Part shown: piece after piece, positions 35,892-47,345 of the stretch
Layout: each line of letters begins with the position of its first letter
How positions within the stretch are numbered: position 1 is the first letter of the stretch
Source of the DNA: Monosporascus cannonballus
Taxonomy: Eukaryota > Ascomycota > Sordariomycetes > Xylariales
NCBI GenBank assembly: GCA_004154925.1
Contig: QJNS01000307.1
Coordinates: 18,643-82,642 of the forward strand
Reading direction: 5' to 3'
Length of the DNA: 64,000 nucleotides
Translations under genes and position numbers: made by a program
The notes under the pieces: generated by a model
Told to the model about the DNA's origin: nothing
What the model saw: the letters and a program-made list of their open reading frames with translations, nothing else
Database searches by the model: none

Positions 35892-36010
35892 TCCGGTATT
35901 AGGGTTTTCAGGGACCCGGTAAATAAGTTGTTCGGGTTGCTTGCTGGTAGATATAGTATCGGCGATATTACTCAAAGTCTGACGGTATTACTGAATAAGA
36001 ATTTGCAACG
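35892..36010 (-). other. 5' leader and candidate primer-binding site of element B
   Basis: Directly after the 5' LTR the minus strand reads CGTTGCAAATTCTTATTC. The same start is conserved in C (CGTTGCAAATTTTTGTTC), L (CGTTACAAGCTTTTATTT) and H (CGTTACAAACTTTTATTC). It lacks the TGG expected for a tRNA 3'-CCA primer, so the priming mechanism is unclear. Confidence 0.55.
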
Positions 36011-36419
36011 TATAACGGCTAAGTGGTTTAACCAATTATTAAACCTTAAGTCGACGGGTTTATGTTAACAGGAATATCGTGGGAATTTAAGCAATAAATA
36101 TAATAACGTATTACGTCTTATAATACCAAAAGCGTCTTAGGTAACGAACTGTTAATCATAAACGATTAATATTAATAAGTATTACAAATTAATGCTATTT
36201 AAATTATGGAAATAACGAACGTATATATCCTTTTTGTTTTTTATTGGCGATCATTACCGATTACTCTTAATATAATAATTATAATCGTTTTTGATCGTAA
36301 CTGTTCTGAAATAATTATTAACCCGTTAATAATCATTTTTAGTTACGTAACTTGCAAAGTAAGTCGTATCATCCTTGTTACGACCGTTTCCGTAGGCCTG
36401 AGCTTGTCAGGTCGTAACA
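36011..36419 (-). repeat. Element B 5' LTR (right)
   Basis: Plus strand from TATAACGGCTAAGTGG to AGGTCGTAACA, 409 bp, gap-free partner of 29447-29855. Confidence 0.95.
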
Positions 36420-36424
36420 CGTTT
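36420..36424. repeat. Target-site duplication of element B, right
   Basis: CGTTT, identical to 29442-29446. Confidence 0.85.
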
Positions 36425-38489
36425 ATACTTTTATATGCTTTAACCCTACTTTTATATTATATAATAATTAGCAAATATAAACCGACTCGTTTTCGGACTT
36501 AAATTATAATAACCGACTTTACATAAAATAACGAAAGGAACCGAAATATTATAGATTGGGAATACGGTCAGAAAATTAAAGGGAATAAGGATAAAAAACG
36601 ATATTTAGCAAAATAGCCGCAATGAGTATAATCAAACATAACTATATATTTGCTTTAAAACAGCGAAAATTAAATTATCAAATAAATACCTAATATATAT
36701 TTAATGATAAATATTTGGCTTATATTATGAGGTACCACAAAAACGTATTATATTCGAAAAGAATGGAAAGGCCTTGCAGAATAAACGGAACCTAACTAAG
36801 AGAATTGTAACCGCTTAATCGATTTTATTCCGAACCAACATAACTAATACACCGTACGGAAATATTTTAAATTATTAAAATATTTCGTGTAATTATTTAA
36901 TAAACGGTTATTAATATAAAAACCCAAAAGTCCTAATATATTTGTTTCGAAACGGAATATTTAAAAATTATTTAAATTATAAAATATAATATATATTAAA
37001 TATAATTTTGAAAATGTGAAATACCTTATAATTAAACTAATAAATGTGCCATGCTAATTTATGGAAAATAACCGAGGAAATATTTTAAAGGATTTATAAT
37101 ATTTTATAAAAAGAGAATACACCGATTTTAAATATATAAGTCGTAAGCTCCGAAACGTTTTCGAAATGTTAAAATAAAACGATAAATCGCCCGTAGATTT
37201 TTGGCATATCTTAAGAATTTATGTATTTAAAGTCGAAAACATAAGTTTCTATTTTTGAAAAATATTTTAAATTAACGTGCCATTTTTATTATAGTTTTTA
37301 AAAAAGTATAAAATTTAAAATATTTCAACAAATTTTTTAAAACGTCCGTTAAACGTAATTACAGAAACCGATTATATATAGGTCGTCTAGCGCCAAAGGT
37401 GAAAGGGGAAGCAGACAAAAAATAAACGAACGTATTTATATACGTTTTAAAGTAAAAACCTAACAAAAAAGGCCTAATGAAAAATATCCGGATTAAACGA
37501 AAAAAGGGGGAAAACCTTACAAAAGAAACGCTTCTATCGCCAAATAAATACCAACAGTAATAAATTCGCTGGGTTTAAAAAGCCATTAAATACATTAAAA
37601 GTTTACTCTCCGACGTATGGAAATTGTAAAATTATAGAAAAGGGTGTATTAATTCCGTATATAAGGTAAAATACACATACAACTTTATCTTTTTAACCGA
37701 AAAATAAACCCACGGATATTAAAAGGAAACTTATTACTGTAGAAACCGCAGTGTTTTTCATAATACAAATAAGGTTTTAAAAATACAACCGAAATAACGA
37801 TACATTTTTAATTTAGTTTCGCCAAATAACGCGGTAGGATCAGCGTAGGGCCGCCAATAAAGAGTTTAATTACCGTTATAAGAAACTGTTAACGTACGGT
37901 TGTTATACGGATAAATCTAGATTGACAAATAAAGGCAAATACATATAATAAACGTTTTATAACCAAATGTAACTTTCGCATTGTGATTAATATATTTACG
38001 TTAATAGCAATTAATAAATCGTTTAGTAAATATTATACAATTTTTAAAATCGAAACAAAAATAACAGATAATTACCAAAAACACTCAGTACTTCCGTTAG
38101 AACTATTAATTTACTGTAACAGGTCGGCACCTAATTTGTCATTATTCCAATTAAGGATAGGTAAACAAAATATGTTATTAAATAGTATAAGGAACAAATA
38201 GACTTCCGGGAAATATAAAAAAGATTAATAGTAATATCCACAAATTCATCCAAAAAAATTATTCTAAAAATTGTATAATTATTTAATTGGATGGAAAAAT
38301 TCCGGAACGTACATTCCAAAAAGAAGGTAAAGGCATTTTTTAAATGTTTCCGGAAGCTGAATATATTAGAAACCTAGTACTCGAAAGATTAGGGTTTATA
38401 AGGCCGATTTACTTAATTTTAGAACGTTAATAAGAAACGTTCGAACAATATATCCGTGAAAATTTGGAAATTGGATAAATTTAAAAAAA
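36425..38489 (+). pseudogene. Probable gag/protease region of element J
   Basis: Long degraded stretch before the RT of element J. By position it should encode Gag and protease. Charged plus-strand segments occur (for example around 37380-37560, rich in Lys and Arg), and one 72-codon open stretch at 37983-38201, but no zinc knuckle or protease DTG motif can be read. The assignment rests on position only. The left end is the insertion site of element B. Confidence 0.35.
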
Positions 38490-39040
38490 TAAAATCGGAA
38501 ATCGCTATTTTCGTTCTGATCGTATTTAAAACAAAACGGCAACTTACGGCTTTATCTTGATTACGAGTCGTTAAACCGGGTTATCGTAAAAGACCGTTAC
38601 CTTTTACTGTTATTTTTTAAAATTTTAAATTAACTCTAAAGCTTTAAATTAGTTCAAAATCTTTAAATTTTCAAAAATTAAAAGTTAAAAACATGTATTA
38701 CTAAATACGAATTAATAAAAACCTTCAAAGAAATGTTTTTCGAAACAAGAATAGCCAACTTAGGTATATAATAATATTTTGGGACGTATTAACGCTGTTA
38801 CAACCATTTAATATATAATTTTAATTAATATTAAGGAATAAATTTATGTTATTGATTTAAACGATATTATAATATTTTCCGATAACAATAAAAAGCACAC
38901 ACAATATTTCCCATTAATTTACGAACGTTTTAAAAATATTAATTATTTATCAAGTTAAAAAAATATGAATTTCTTAACAACGAAGTTTGGGGTTTAAAAT
39001 TTTATAAATGTTTTTCCAAAAAAAATTAAAGGGATTTCCG
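38490..39040 (+). pseudogene. Reverse transcriptase of element J
   Basis: The plus strand reads KQNGNLRLYLDYESLNRVIVKDRY, matching the Gypsy LRxCVDYRxLNxxTVKDRYPLP block (about 38530-38600). Further on the catalytic region reads VIDLNDIIIFSDNNKKHTQ (38848-38904), where Y(L)DD has become DLND (38854-38865). It is followed by YERFKNINY and KYEFLNNEVWGLKF, the expected KCEF..EVxFLGF block. One catalytic Asp is lost. The lineage differs from A/B/H and is closer to elements with the DYRSLN-VTVKDRYPLP signature. Dense stops make it inactive. Confidence 0.8.
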
Positions 39041-40150
39041 GCTGATTACCTTAGCCCAAAAAAACTCCCTTAAATTAACGTATAACGTTGAAATATTTTT
39101 AATGTTTACTAAGTTTGAGGAAAAAATATTATTTGTTATTTAAAAATTACCACCTTTATTACGAATTTCCTAAAAGTTAGGACCTTATTAAAGGTATCCA
39201 TATAAAAATAAATGTATTTATAAAGGCTGTAATAAATGTTTTACTATCAGTTTATTTAAAAAAATATTTAATCGCTTTTTAGTTACGTAATTTTTAGATA
39301 TCGATACCAGGTAGAGAACAAATTAATAAAAGCGATTGATTATCGTGCAAAATTTGGAATATTAACGATAGTTTTTTAAAAAAAGAAAATAGCGAATAAA
39401 AATTCTTAATTTTAACCGATTATTAAGTATTAATAAAGGTAATTGCCGTATTTATGCGAAACTTTAGAGGAAAGTTTCTCGGTAAATATATTAACTACTT
39501 GAAAACGATTTGGAATGGTAATACCGTGTTAAGAAATTAGTCCTGTTGGTACGTTGAACTGGAAATTAAATTATATGTTTATACAGACTAATTATAATGA
39601 CGTAATAGTAACATTTACAAAGTAGTTTCTATTAAATAACGAATTATTTAAGGACACTAAATATTAAATAATGATTATAATTCGTATAGCGGAAAATTAC
39701 CGCCAGATAAAATAATTCGTTACGCCTAATTAAATTTTTTGGCCGTTAAATTCCTTAATAAATATAAGGTAAAAAACTTTGAATAATTAAAATCCTGTTC
39801 AAATAACATAAAACCTTGACATATAATTACAAATTATTTTCTCAAAAAAAACTCTCTGTATACCAGTATCGCTTCTATAAAATACGTACGGTAAAAAAAG
39901 TGTAAATAACGGTTATTATTAGGGCTGGTTTAAAAAAACAGTTAAAACCTAATATAAGGATAAATCGTTACCTTAATACCGAATTGTCAACGGAATCAAA
40001 AAACAAAAACGTTAAGGTTATTATACCGAAATAATACGATATATATTTAATGTGAACAAAAGTAACCTTAAGTAAACCGATATATATTTCAAAATTTCCT
40101 CTATAAATTTGTTATAAAAATCCGCAAATTATAAATTTCACGTTTAAAGA
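39041..40150 (+). pseudogene. Probable RNase H region of element J
   Basis: Continuation of J after RT. The sequence keeps a moderate G/C content and long coding-like segments, but no RNase H or integrase motif is unambiguous. It merges into AT-rich DNA near 40150. No 3' LTR was identified. Confidence 0.35.
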
Positions 40151-43100
40151 TTTAATAAGTTTTAATTTTTAGTTGTACAAAAATTAATATATAAACTTTT
40201 TGTATAAATTTTAATAATGTTTTATTTTATGGGAATAAAGTTTTGATTTTATTGTTTTATTTTTTAGGTTCAGAATTTATTGAATAATATCATAATAATT
40301 TTTAAAGGGAATATAAAAAAAACTGAAATATTATCAAATTACTTAATTAATGTTTTAAAAGATTAGAAATAAATTACATTGAACGGTATATTCAAAAATA
40401 TTTAATATATAAAGGTACGTAAAAACTTGAATAACGACCTGACAGGGTATTAAAATATATAGTTTTACTTAATTAATTTTGATAGATATTAAATACAAAT
40501 TTTACTATTAAATTAATTTTTACTATAAAGACTAATAAATACATATATAATATTATTTTGAAAATCGTCATTTATTTTACAAAAATAATGTTAATTTTAT
40601 TAATAATTTAAATTTTATAAATCACAAAATTCATTAACATATTACAAAAATGTTATATATTATTTTTTTACCGCGATAGAAATATTTAAAAATTAAAATA
40701 TATTATATATTACTTAATTTTGACGCAACTTTTATAAAGCCAAAATACCCGAATGCCGGTTATCTTTCCTGGCGTATTATAAAAAAGATAATTAAATTAA
40801 ATATATAAATTAAATTATTATATCAAAATTTCTTATGTTCATACGGGAAAATAAATAAATTATATTTAATTATAATAATCATAAAACCCAATTTTTGGTA
40901 TTTTTATAGTTCAAAAATTTATAATATAATTAATTCCGGAAAATAAAGCAAATATTATAAAACTTTTAATTTAAGGTTTAAAAAATACGTAATGCTTACG
41001 ATATATAAGGGAAATTTGTCGATATCTAAATAAATATTAGGAAAAACCCGTAATTAACCTTAAAAGTTACTAAGATTAAAAATAATAAGATTATAAAATT
41101 ATTTACGAAAGATGTTAAAATTAAAAAGTTTTAAATAAATACCGATATATATTTAGGTACAAATTATGAAATAAATAACACCGTAAACCTATAAATTTAA
41201 TGTATTTATAAAATACCAAAAATTATATAATATATATCTTATTGTAAAATCCGTAATACGATGAAAAGAAACTCGCCGATTATATGCTATTTTTAACTTT
41301 AAGGATAAATAATAAAACTAATTTTTTAAACATAACGTCCAGTATAAAATTAATCGAAATACACAAGGAATTTTTTTAAATTCAAAATTTTAACAAATAA
41401 AATATAGGATTTAGAAATTTAAAAAAATTTAATTAATTAGTGACAAACTTGTTTTAAATCCGAAAAAGGAAATTATAATAATTTTATAAAAGAATAAACT
41501 AGATATTAAAAATACCTTATATATTTTGATAGTAAGGATTCATGGTAAATTAAATAAAAGTAATTTAAATATATGTTAAATTAATTAATTGAATTATATT
41601 TAAAGTAAAACCGAATACTACTAACATGTTAACGAAATATTCAAAATGTAACACAAAAGTAATGATAAAACTTCTTAAAATAAGAATAAATCGATAATCG
41701 AATATTAAATATCTTAAATATAAATAATAAAATATATTATTTTAAAGTTAAAATTTAGTATTTTTGTAATAAGTAATAAACGTACGTTTAATCATTAAAT
41801 GCGGAACGGATTAAAATTTGGTATATATAAAAAATTAGCCGGTAAATTTATATGGTTAATCGGTAAATAAACTGGGTTAATTAATAAATCCGTAACGGAA
41901 ACGGGAAAACTTAAAAAGAAAAAAAGGTATAAAATCAAAAATTATTATTAATTTTTGTTAATACGGTAATACAATAATGCGTTTTTGGTAGGCATATTTT
42001 ACGTTTTACGGCCGCCGGCATTTATTAAGGCCATATTACGATTACTATAAGTTATTTAAATAAGTTTAAAGTAATTATAAAATCCCAGAATAGATTTATT
42101 TTAATTAAATAATGTTAGTTTATATTTTATATTTAACTCTACATAATTAAAAATAAATTTATTTCTTTAATGTGCTTAGCGTAACGTCCAAAATAATATA
42201 AATAGTATTATTACGTTTATAAAGCGAAAACGTAATAATTACTTAATAACGTATTTTATATATATTTATAAATACATTTTTATTTATATGTTAAAACTAA
42301 AACGTAACATATTAATAAATTAATAAATTAATAAATTGTCGGAAAAACTTTGTAAAAAATAAGTCATTTATTAATTTATATTCAAAATGAAAAATCTCGA
42401 AATAACATATATATATTATATTTTTATAATCGGGATTATTTCATACTTATCTTTTTTAGTTTTAATTATTATACGATTATTTTCGGCATAAATTATGTAA
42501 TAATAATTATAAAAAATTTTAGTTAAATTTATTTCCCAATAGAATTATACTTATTTATCGGACTTGGATTCAGCTTAGAATATTAATTTATTTTTTAAAT
42601 ATTATTATACGTTAATAAACGAAAAATATTTAACAATTAATAAATAATTCCGTAAAAATATAAAAATATTTATAAAAAATATTTAATTTAAATACAATTA
42701 ACGTAAATTTTGGCGGTTATTTTTAACGGGTTGGTAACATAAATAATATTAATATTTAGGTAAAATAATCGATATAATATTAATAAGGTTTACCGAAAGC
42801 TCACGAATTATAGTCGACCTTTCGAATATGGTCGGAAAAACTTAAAATTTAGAAAAACATTTCTAAAAAATATTATTACGGTAAATGGTCCGAAATTAAA
42901 AGGAAAATATACGGGAAAAACGGAACAAATACAAAATTGAATTAATAATAGTTATCAGAAAACAAATGTTAAACGTTAATAAAAATTATAAAGAAAATAT
43001 TTATAAGAATTATTATAAAAATACTGATATAAGAATTAATAATTTATAATTAGTAAAACGTTATTATTTAAAGTTAACTTATCTAAAATAATTATTAAAT

Positions 43101-45600
43101 CGGATATGCGAATAAATATATATATAATTTAAATAAAAAGTTTATTTTTAAATTTACGTTTTAAAATATTTTGCAATTATTCGACTGTTACGTTGTTAAT
43201 ATATTTATTCTCTATAGTTTTATTTCGGGGTTTTTTCAAAATAAACATAATATATTAAATTATTTTTGTTCGTTTCAACGAAATGTATATAATTCATAAT
43301 TTTTCTAAAAAATTGTATATGGTGGTATTTCTTTTTTATAGATATAGTTAAAGTTTTAAATTAAAGTTACCAGGGCTTTCACTAAAATTTATGTTTAAAT
43401 ATTAATATATTATATGCCTTTATATCTTGTGTTTTTGTTTTTGTTATAAAAAGCTAAAAGATTTTTAATAAATCACGGGTTCTCTCAAAAATTTAAAATT
43501 TTAATTTCTCCTTTGAATATTAGTACAAGGGGAAGAGCTTTAACTTTTTTGCTTTAACGGCATTTCTTTAATATTTTCTAAATAAAAAAAAAATAAAAAC
43601 GCAGAATATTGATTATACTTTCCAGCATTAAATATTTGTTTTTATGATTATATATCATCGTTATATATATTTTAAATATTAATATAATTAATTCGAAGTA
43701 CTATTTAATAACAAATCATAATATATTTAATTTATATAATTTAAAGTTCTTAAAATATATTTCTGTTTTTAAAATATTATACGTTTTAATGGAAAAAGAA
43801 GTATTAATAATATTATCGGAATTCTTAAAACTTTTTAAAATATTTTATATAAAATAATGGAAATAATTAAATTAAAAAATATTAAAGAAAATGATTAAAA
43901 AAGCTATGCGTAAAAACGATAATTTAATATAAGATATAAATTAAACTATAATTTGGTAAATAAATTATGGATATTGTTTTGGAAAAATTTGAACCGTTAT
44001 TTATAATAAAAACAAATTTATTGTTGTTTTATTTCGATAATCGATATAAACCATAGTTATATTTTTTTTCGGCATCGTAATAACGAAAATTTTAAGTGTT
44101 ATTTTATTTTACTGAAACTGTTAAATTTTAATTTAAATTAAATGATATCTATTTTATATTTATTGAATGGTATATTTTTGTTTATTATAATGCGAAGTAA
44201 TATTCCGGAATTTATTTATTTTCGGAAACTTTGATTAATATTCATTATTATTAAACGGTAAATTCCACAATAAAATAAGATTATAAAAACGTATTTATAA
44301 AGTTTATTATGTAATAAATTCAAATCGGTTATAATAAATGCAATTATTTGAAAATAATGTTCCGTAAAGAGGTTAAAATTAAAAAAACAAATATTATAAT
44401 AATTCAAAATAAAAAAAAAGTCTAAAAAATGGTTTATATAAGTTAGAAATTTAAAAACATAAAATAAGTTTTGAAAACTAAAAATTAAAAATATTAAATC
44501 TTAAAACATTAAATAAATTTTATCATATTTAATGACAATTATTTTTATAATAATTTATGCAGAAATTTATAAGTAATTCATTTTCTATTTAAACGTTAAA
44601 GCAAATAATAACAGGCTTTGAATTCGCTATATATTAAATATTATTACCGCTAAAACTTTTTTTCAAGTACATATTTTTAAAAATTAATTTTTTGCACAAA
44701 ATATAGCGTTACGATTATTATATTTAATAAAACTTACCTCCTTTTTTATCAACAGTTTTTAAGAGTATTATTTATTATATTTGGCCTCAGACGTTTTATT
44801 TATGCCTATTATTTTAAAACAAATCTGTATTTTACAAATAACATCTATTTTTAAAAAAAACTTTTGGATAAAAATTTATTTATTATTGTTCTTATCTGTT
44901 AACGTATATTTTGGTTACGGTTCTTATTTTCATCATAAATGTACACCTTATTTGGTTTAAAATAAATATATTATATAAATAAGTTAATATATATATTAAC
45001 ATTTCGTAACTTACATTTATAAAACAAATTGTTATAATTTTTACGACTTTACTTAATTACATTTATAATATACTTATTTATAAAAAAATATATTATATAA
45101 ATAAGAACTTTTTTAATAATAGAAAAATATTTCGTTATTTACGGCAAGTTTTTATAAATTATTTTTTGAATTATACGAAACCTAAATATATATAATAATA
45201 TAATTAATATATTTTGATATTATATTAATTAATATAAGTTTTTCATATTTTAATATAATTTTATTATTATAAATTTAAATATATATATTAAACAAATTTG
45301 GAAATTTAAATTATATTATAAAAATTATTATATAATTAATTTATAAAATTTTTAATATTAATATATATTATTTTAAAGTATGTTAAATATTTTAATTTTA
45401 TAATTAATAATTATGATTAATTATATACAAAACTTTGTATAAATTATTTATAATATATAAATTCGTTAAAATTAATTATATATAAAAAATATTTTTAAGC
45501 TGTAAAATTAATATTAATTAGAATATTATATGTTTTTAAATAATAAATATAATAATTAATTATATTTCGCCATAATAATTATTTGTAAATAATAAAATAT
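40150..45600. other. Very AT-rich desert
   Basis: About 5.4 kb with almost no readable frame. The only less extreme patch is near 41985-42060 (TTACGGCCGCCGGCAT). An open 63-codon stretch at 44216-44407 (minus) is Ile/Phe/Tyr/Asn-rich noise. Probably old, fully mutated repeats. Confidence 0.5.
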
Positions 45601-46479
45601 TATATTTTAATATTAATATTTAAATTATAAAATAACTAATATATATGTTGTATTTTTGGCTTCATATATGTAAACTATTGACTTTTTTGAACCCTTTAAC
45701 TTTTTTTATTTTTTGAAATAACTTAAGAACATTAAAGTATTAAGACTTTTAAAAATCTTAATTTATTACGTAATTAGTTTCTGTATCCAGTTTAGTTCCT
45801 TTTTTATTTTGACCGTTTTTAAGCCAATTAAATTAATTTGATTTTATTACGATTGTTTTAGGATTTTCGTTCCGAAAAATTTATAACCCTTTTTTATTTT
45901 TTATTTATTATTTCGGGCTATATTAACAAATCGTTTAGGTAAACGTATTAACGTTTTTTTATTAAAGCTAATTATTCGTTTAAGTTTTACTAATCTTTCT
46001 TTTTTTCGTAAAAACAGAAAAAACAATTTAAAGTTTCTTTATGTTTTAGAAAATATATGTAATATATTTGTTATAACGGTTTTTATAAGATTTCTAAGCC
46101 GTCTGTAACAGAATATAAAAAACTTTTTAATAAAGGTAACTGTTTGGAATATAAAAAATTAATTTCGAGAAACATTACGTATCGGTATTATTAATTCAAC
46201 CATTTTTAAATACAACGGCGAATTTTTCGTAACCGAAATGAAAAAAAATTTGTCGTGAAATTAAAAATGCAGAAATAATAAAAGAGTTTAAAATTTTTAA
46301 ACGAAAATAAAAATGATTAATGGTCTAAATAATTACGTTTATACCGGCCGTTACCTTTGTCGATTAAGCCAGTTTTGATATTATCAATTGATTAATAATT
46401 AACGTAAACATTTTATAAAATGTTTTCGATAACATTAATGAAAACTTCTTAATAAGCGTTAGGCACAATACTTATTTAT

Positions 46480-47345
46480 TTAATTATGTACGAATTTTAA
46501 TTATAATTCTATTTCTTAATGTAATTATTTAACTTATTTTGCTATAAATATAATTATTTATATTATTTTACTATAAATATAATTTAACTTTTAATAGATT
46601 TAATGTGCTTATTTTTATAAATATGGAATATGAAAACAAAATTCGTATTTCTTAAAGTTATTTTAATATTTTCGTAATAATTAATATTATACGTTAGTTA
46701 GCCGATAAGTAATTTCTTAGTTATTTTATATTATCCCTAATTAATATAATATTTTAAATAAATCTTTAATATCTAGTTTAACCGTTCTGTTTTGGTGCTC
46801 ATTTAAAATCTAAAGGCGTTAAATAATTTAAATTTTAAATGAAATTATGTTATAAAACTTTTTTATAGCTTTAAAATAAATATGGTTTCTTTGTCTGAAA
46901 TAATTTTATATAATATGTCAAATATATTAAAAATTGAATTTCCAAAAAATATAATGTGTTTAATATTTATAATATTTGCTTGTTTAATTAAGTAATAATT
47001 TAAGTTTTGTTTTTATTTCCTAATATAATTATTTTAATTATTTTATAGTTAATAAATTTATCGTCTGCGTTTTAATAAATATTTAATATAATCCTAAAAT
47101 TCGCGTATGCTAGGGTTACTTTAATAGTTTCGTAATAGTTAGTATTATAAGCTAATTAAGTAATATGGAATTTCCAATCTAGTTATTTTATATATAATTC
47201 ACGTAATTTCGCAAATATACTTTAATATTTGGTTTAAGTATTTTAATTATCCGTTCATCTAAGAAATAAATATATGAAATAATTTATAATTTAAATTGAT
47301 TTGTAATATAAGATTCTGCTAAAATTTCGTATAATAATCCGTATA
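46480..47345 (-). repeat. Duplicated integrase-coding segment in element C
   Basis: 46492-46900 and 46990-47345 both align with element A around 10200-10620. Both carry the strings TTTCTTAATGTAATTATTT / TTTCCTAATATAATTATTT and TTCGTAATAATTA(A)TATTAT / TTCGTAATAGTTAGTATTAT. The left copy is more AT-rich. This fits two truncated elements lying end to end. Confidence 0.6.

Larger units (their letters stand above)
29447..36419 (-). mobile_element. Complete chromodomain Ty3/Gypsy retrotransposon, element B
   Basis: A 6,973-bp element, structurally complete: two 409-bp LTRs, CGTTT duplications on both sides, gag with a zinc knuckle, pol with RT, RNase H, integrase and chromodomain on the minus strand, and an antisense zinc-cluster frame between pol and the 3' LTR. 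The two LTRs differ at about 55 positions in my hand alignment, all transitions and without indels, so mutation after insertion was almost purely RIP-like. All long frames carry stops, so it cannot move by itself. Confidence 0.95.

Noticed and set aside
35694..36068. 124-codon plus-strand open stretch, the second longest in the window
   Set aside because: It lies antisense to the Gag start and leader of element B, whose minus-strand frame is homologous to A and H. The plus frame has no motif and is a shadow; partial openness in A follows from shared nucleotide sequence.
36880..37400. Zinc knuckle in the gag region of element J (a GNCK string near 37620 was considered)
   Set aside because: The cysteine and histidine positions could not be put in the CX2CX4HX4C register by transition changes alone.
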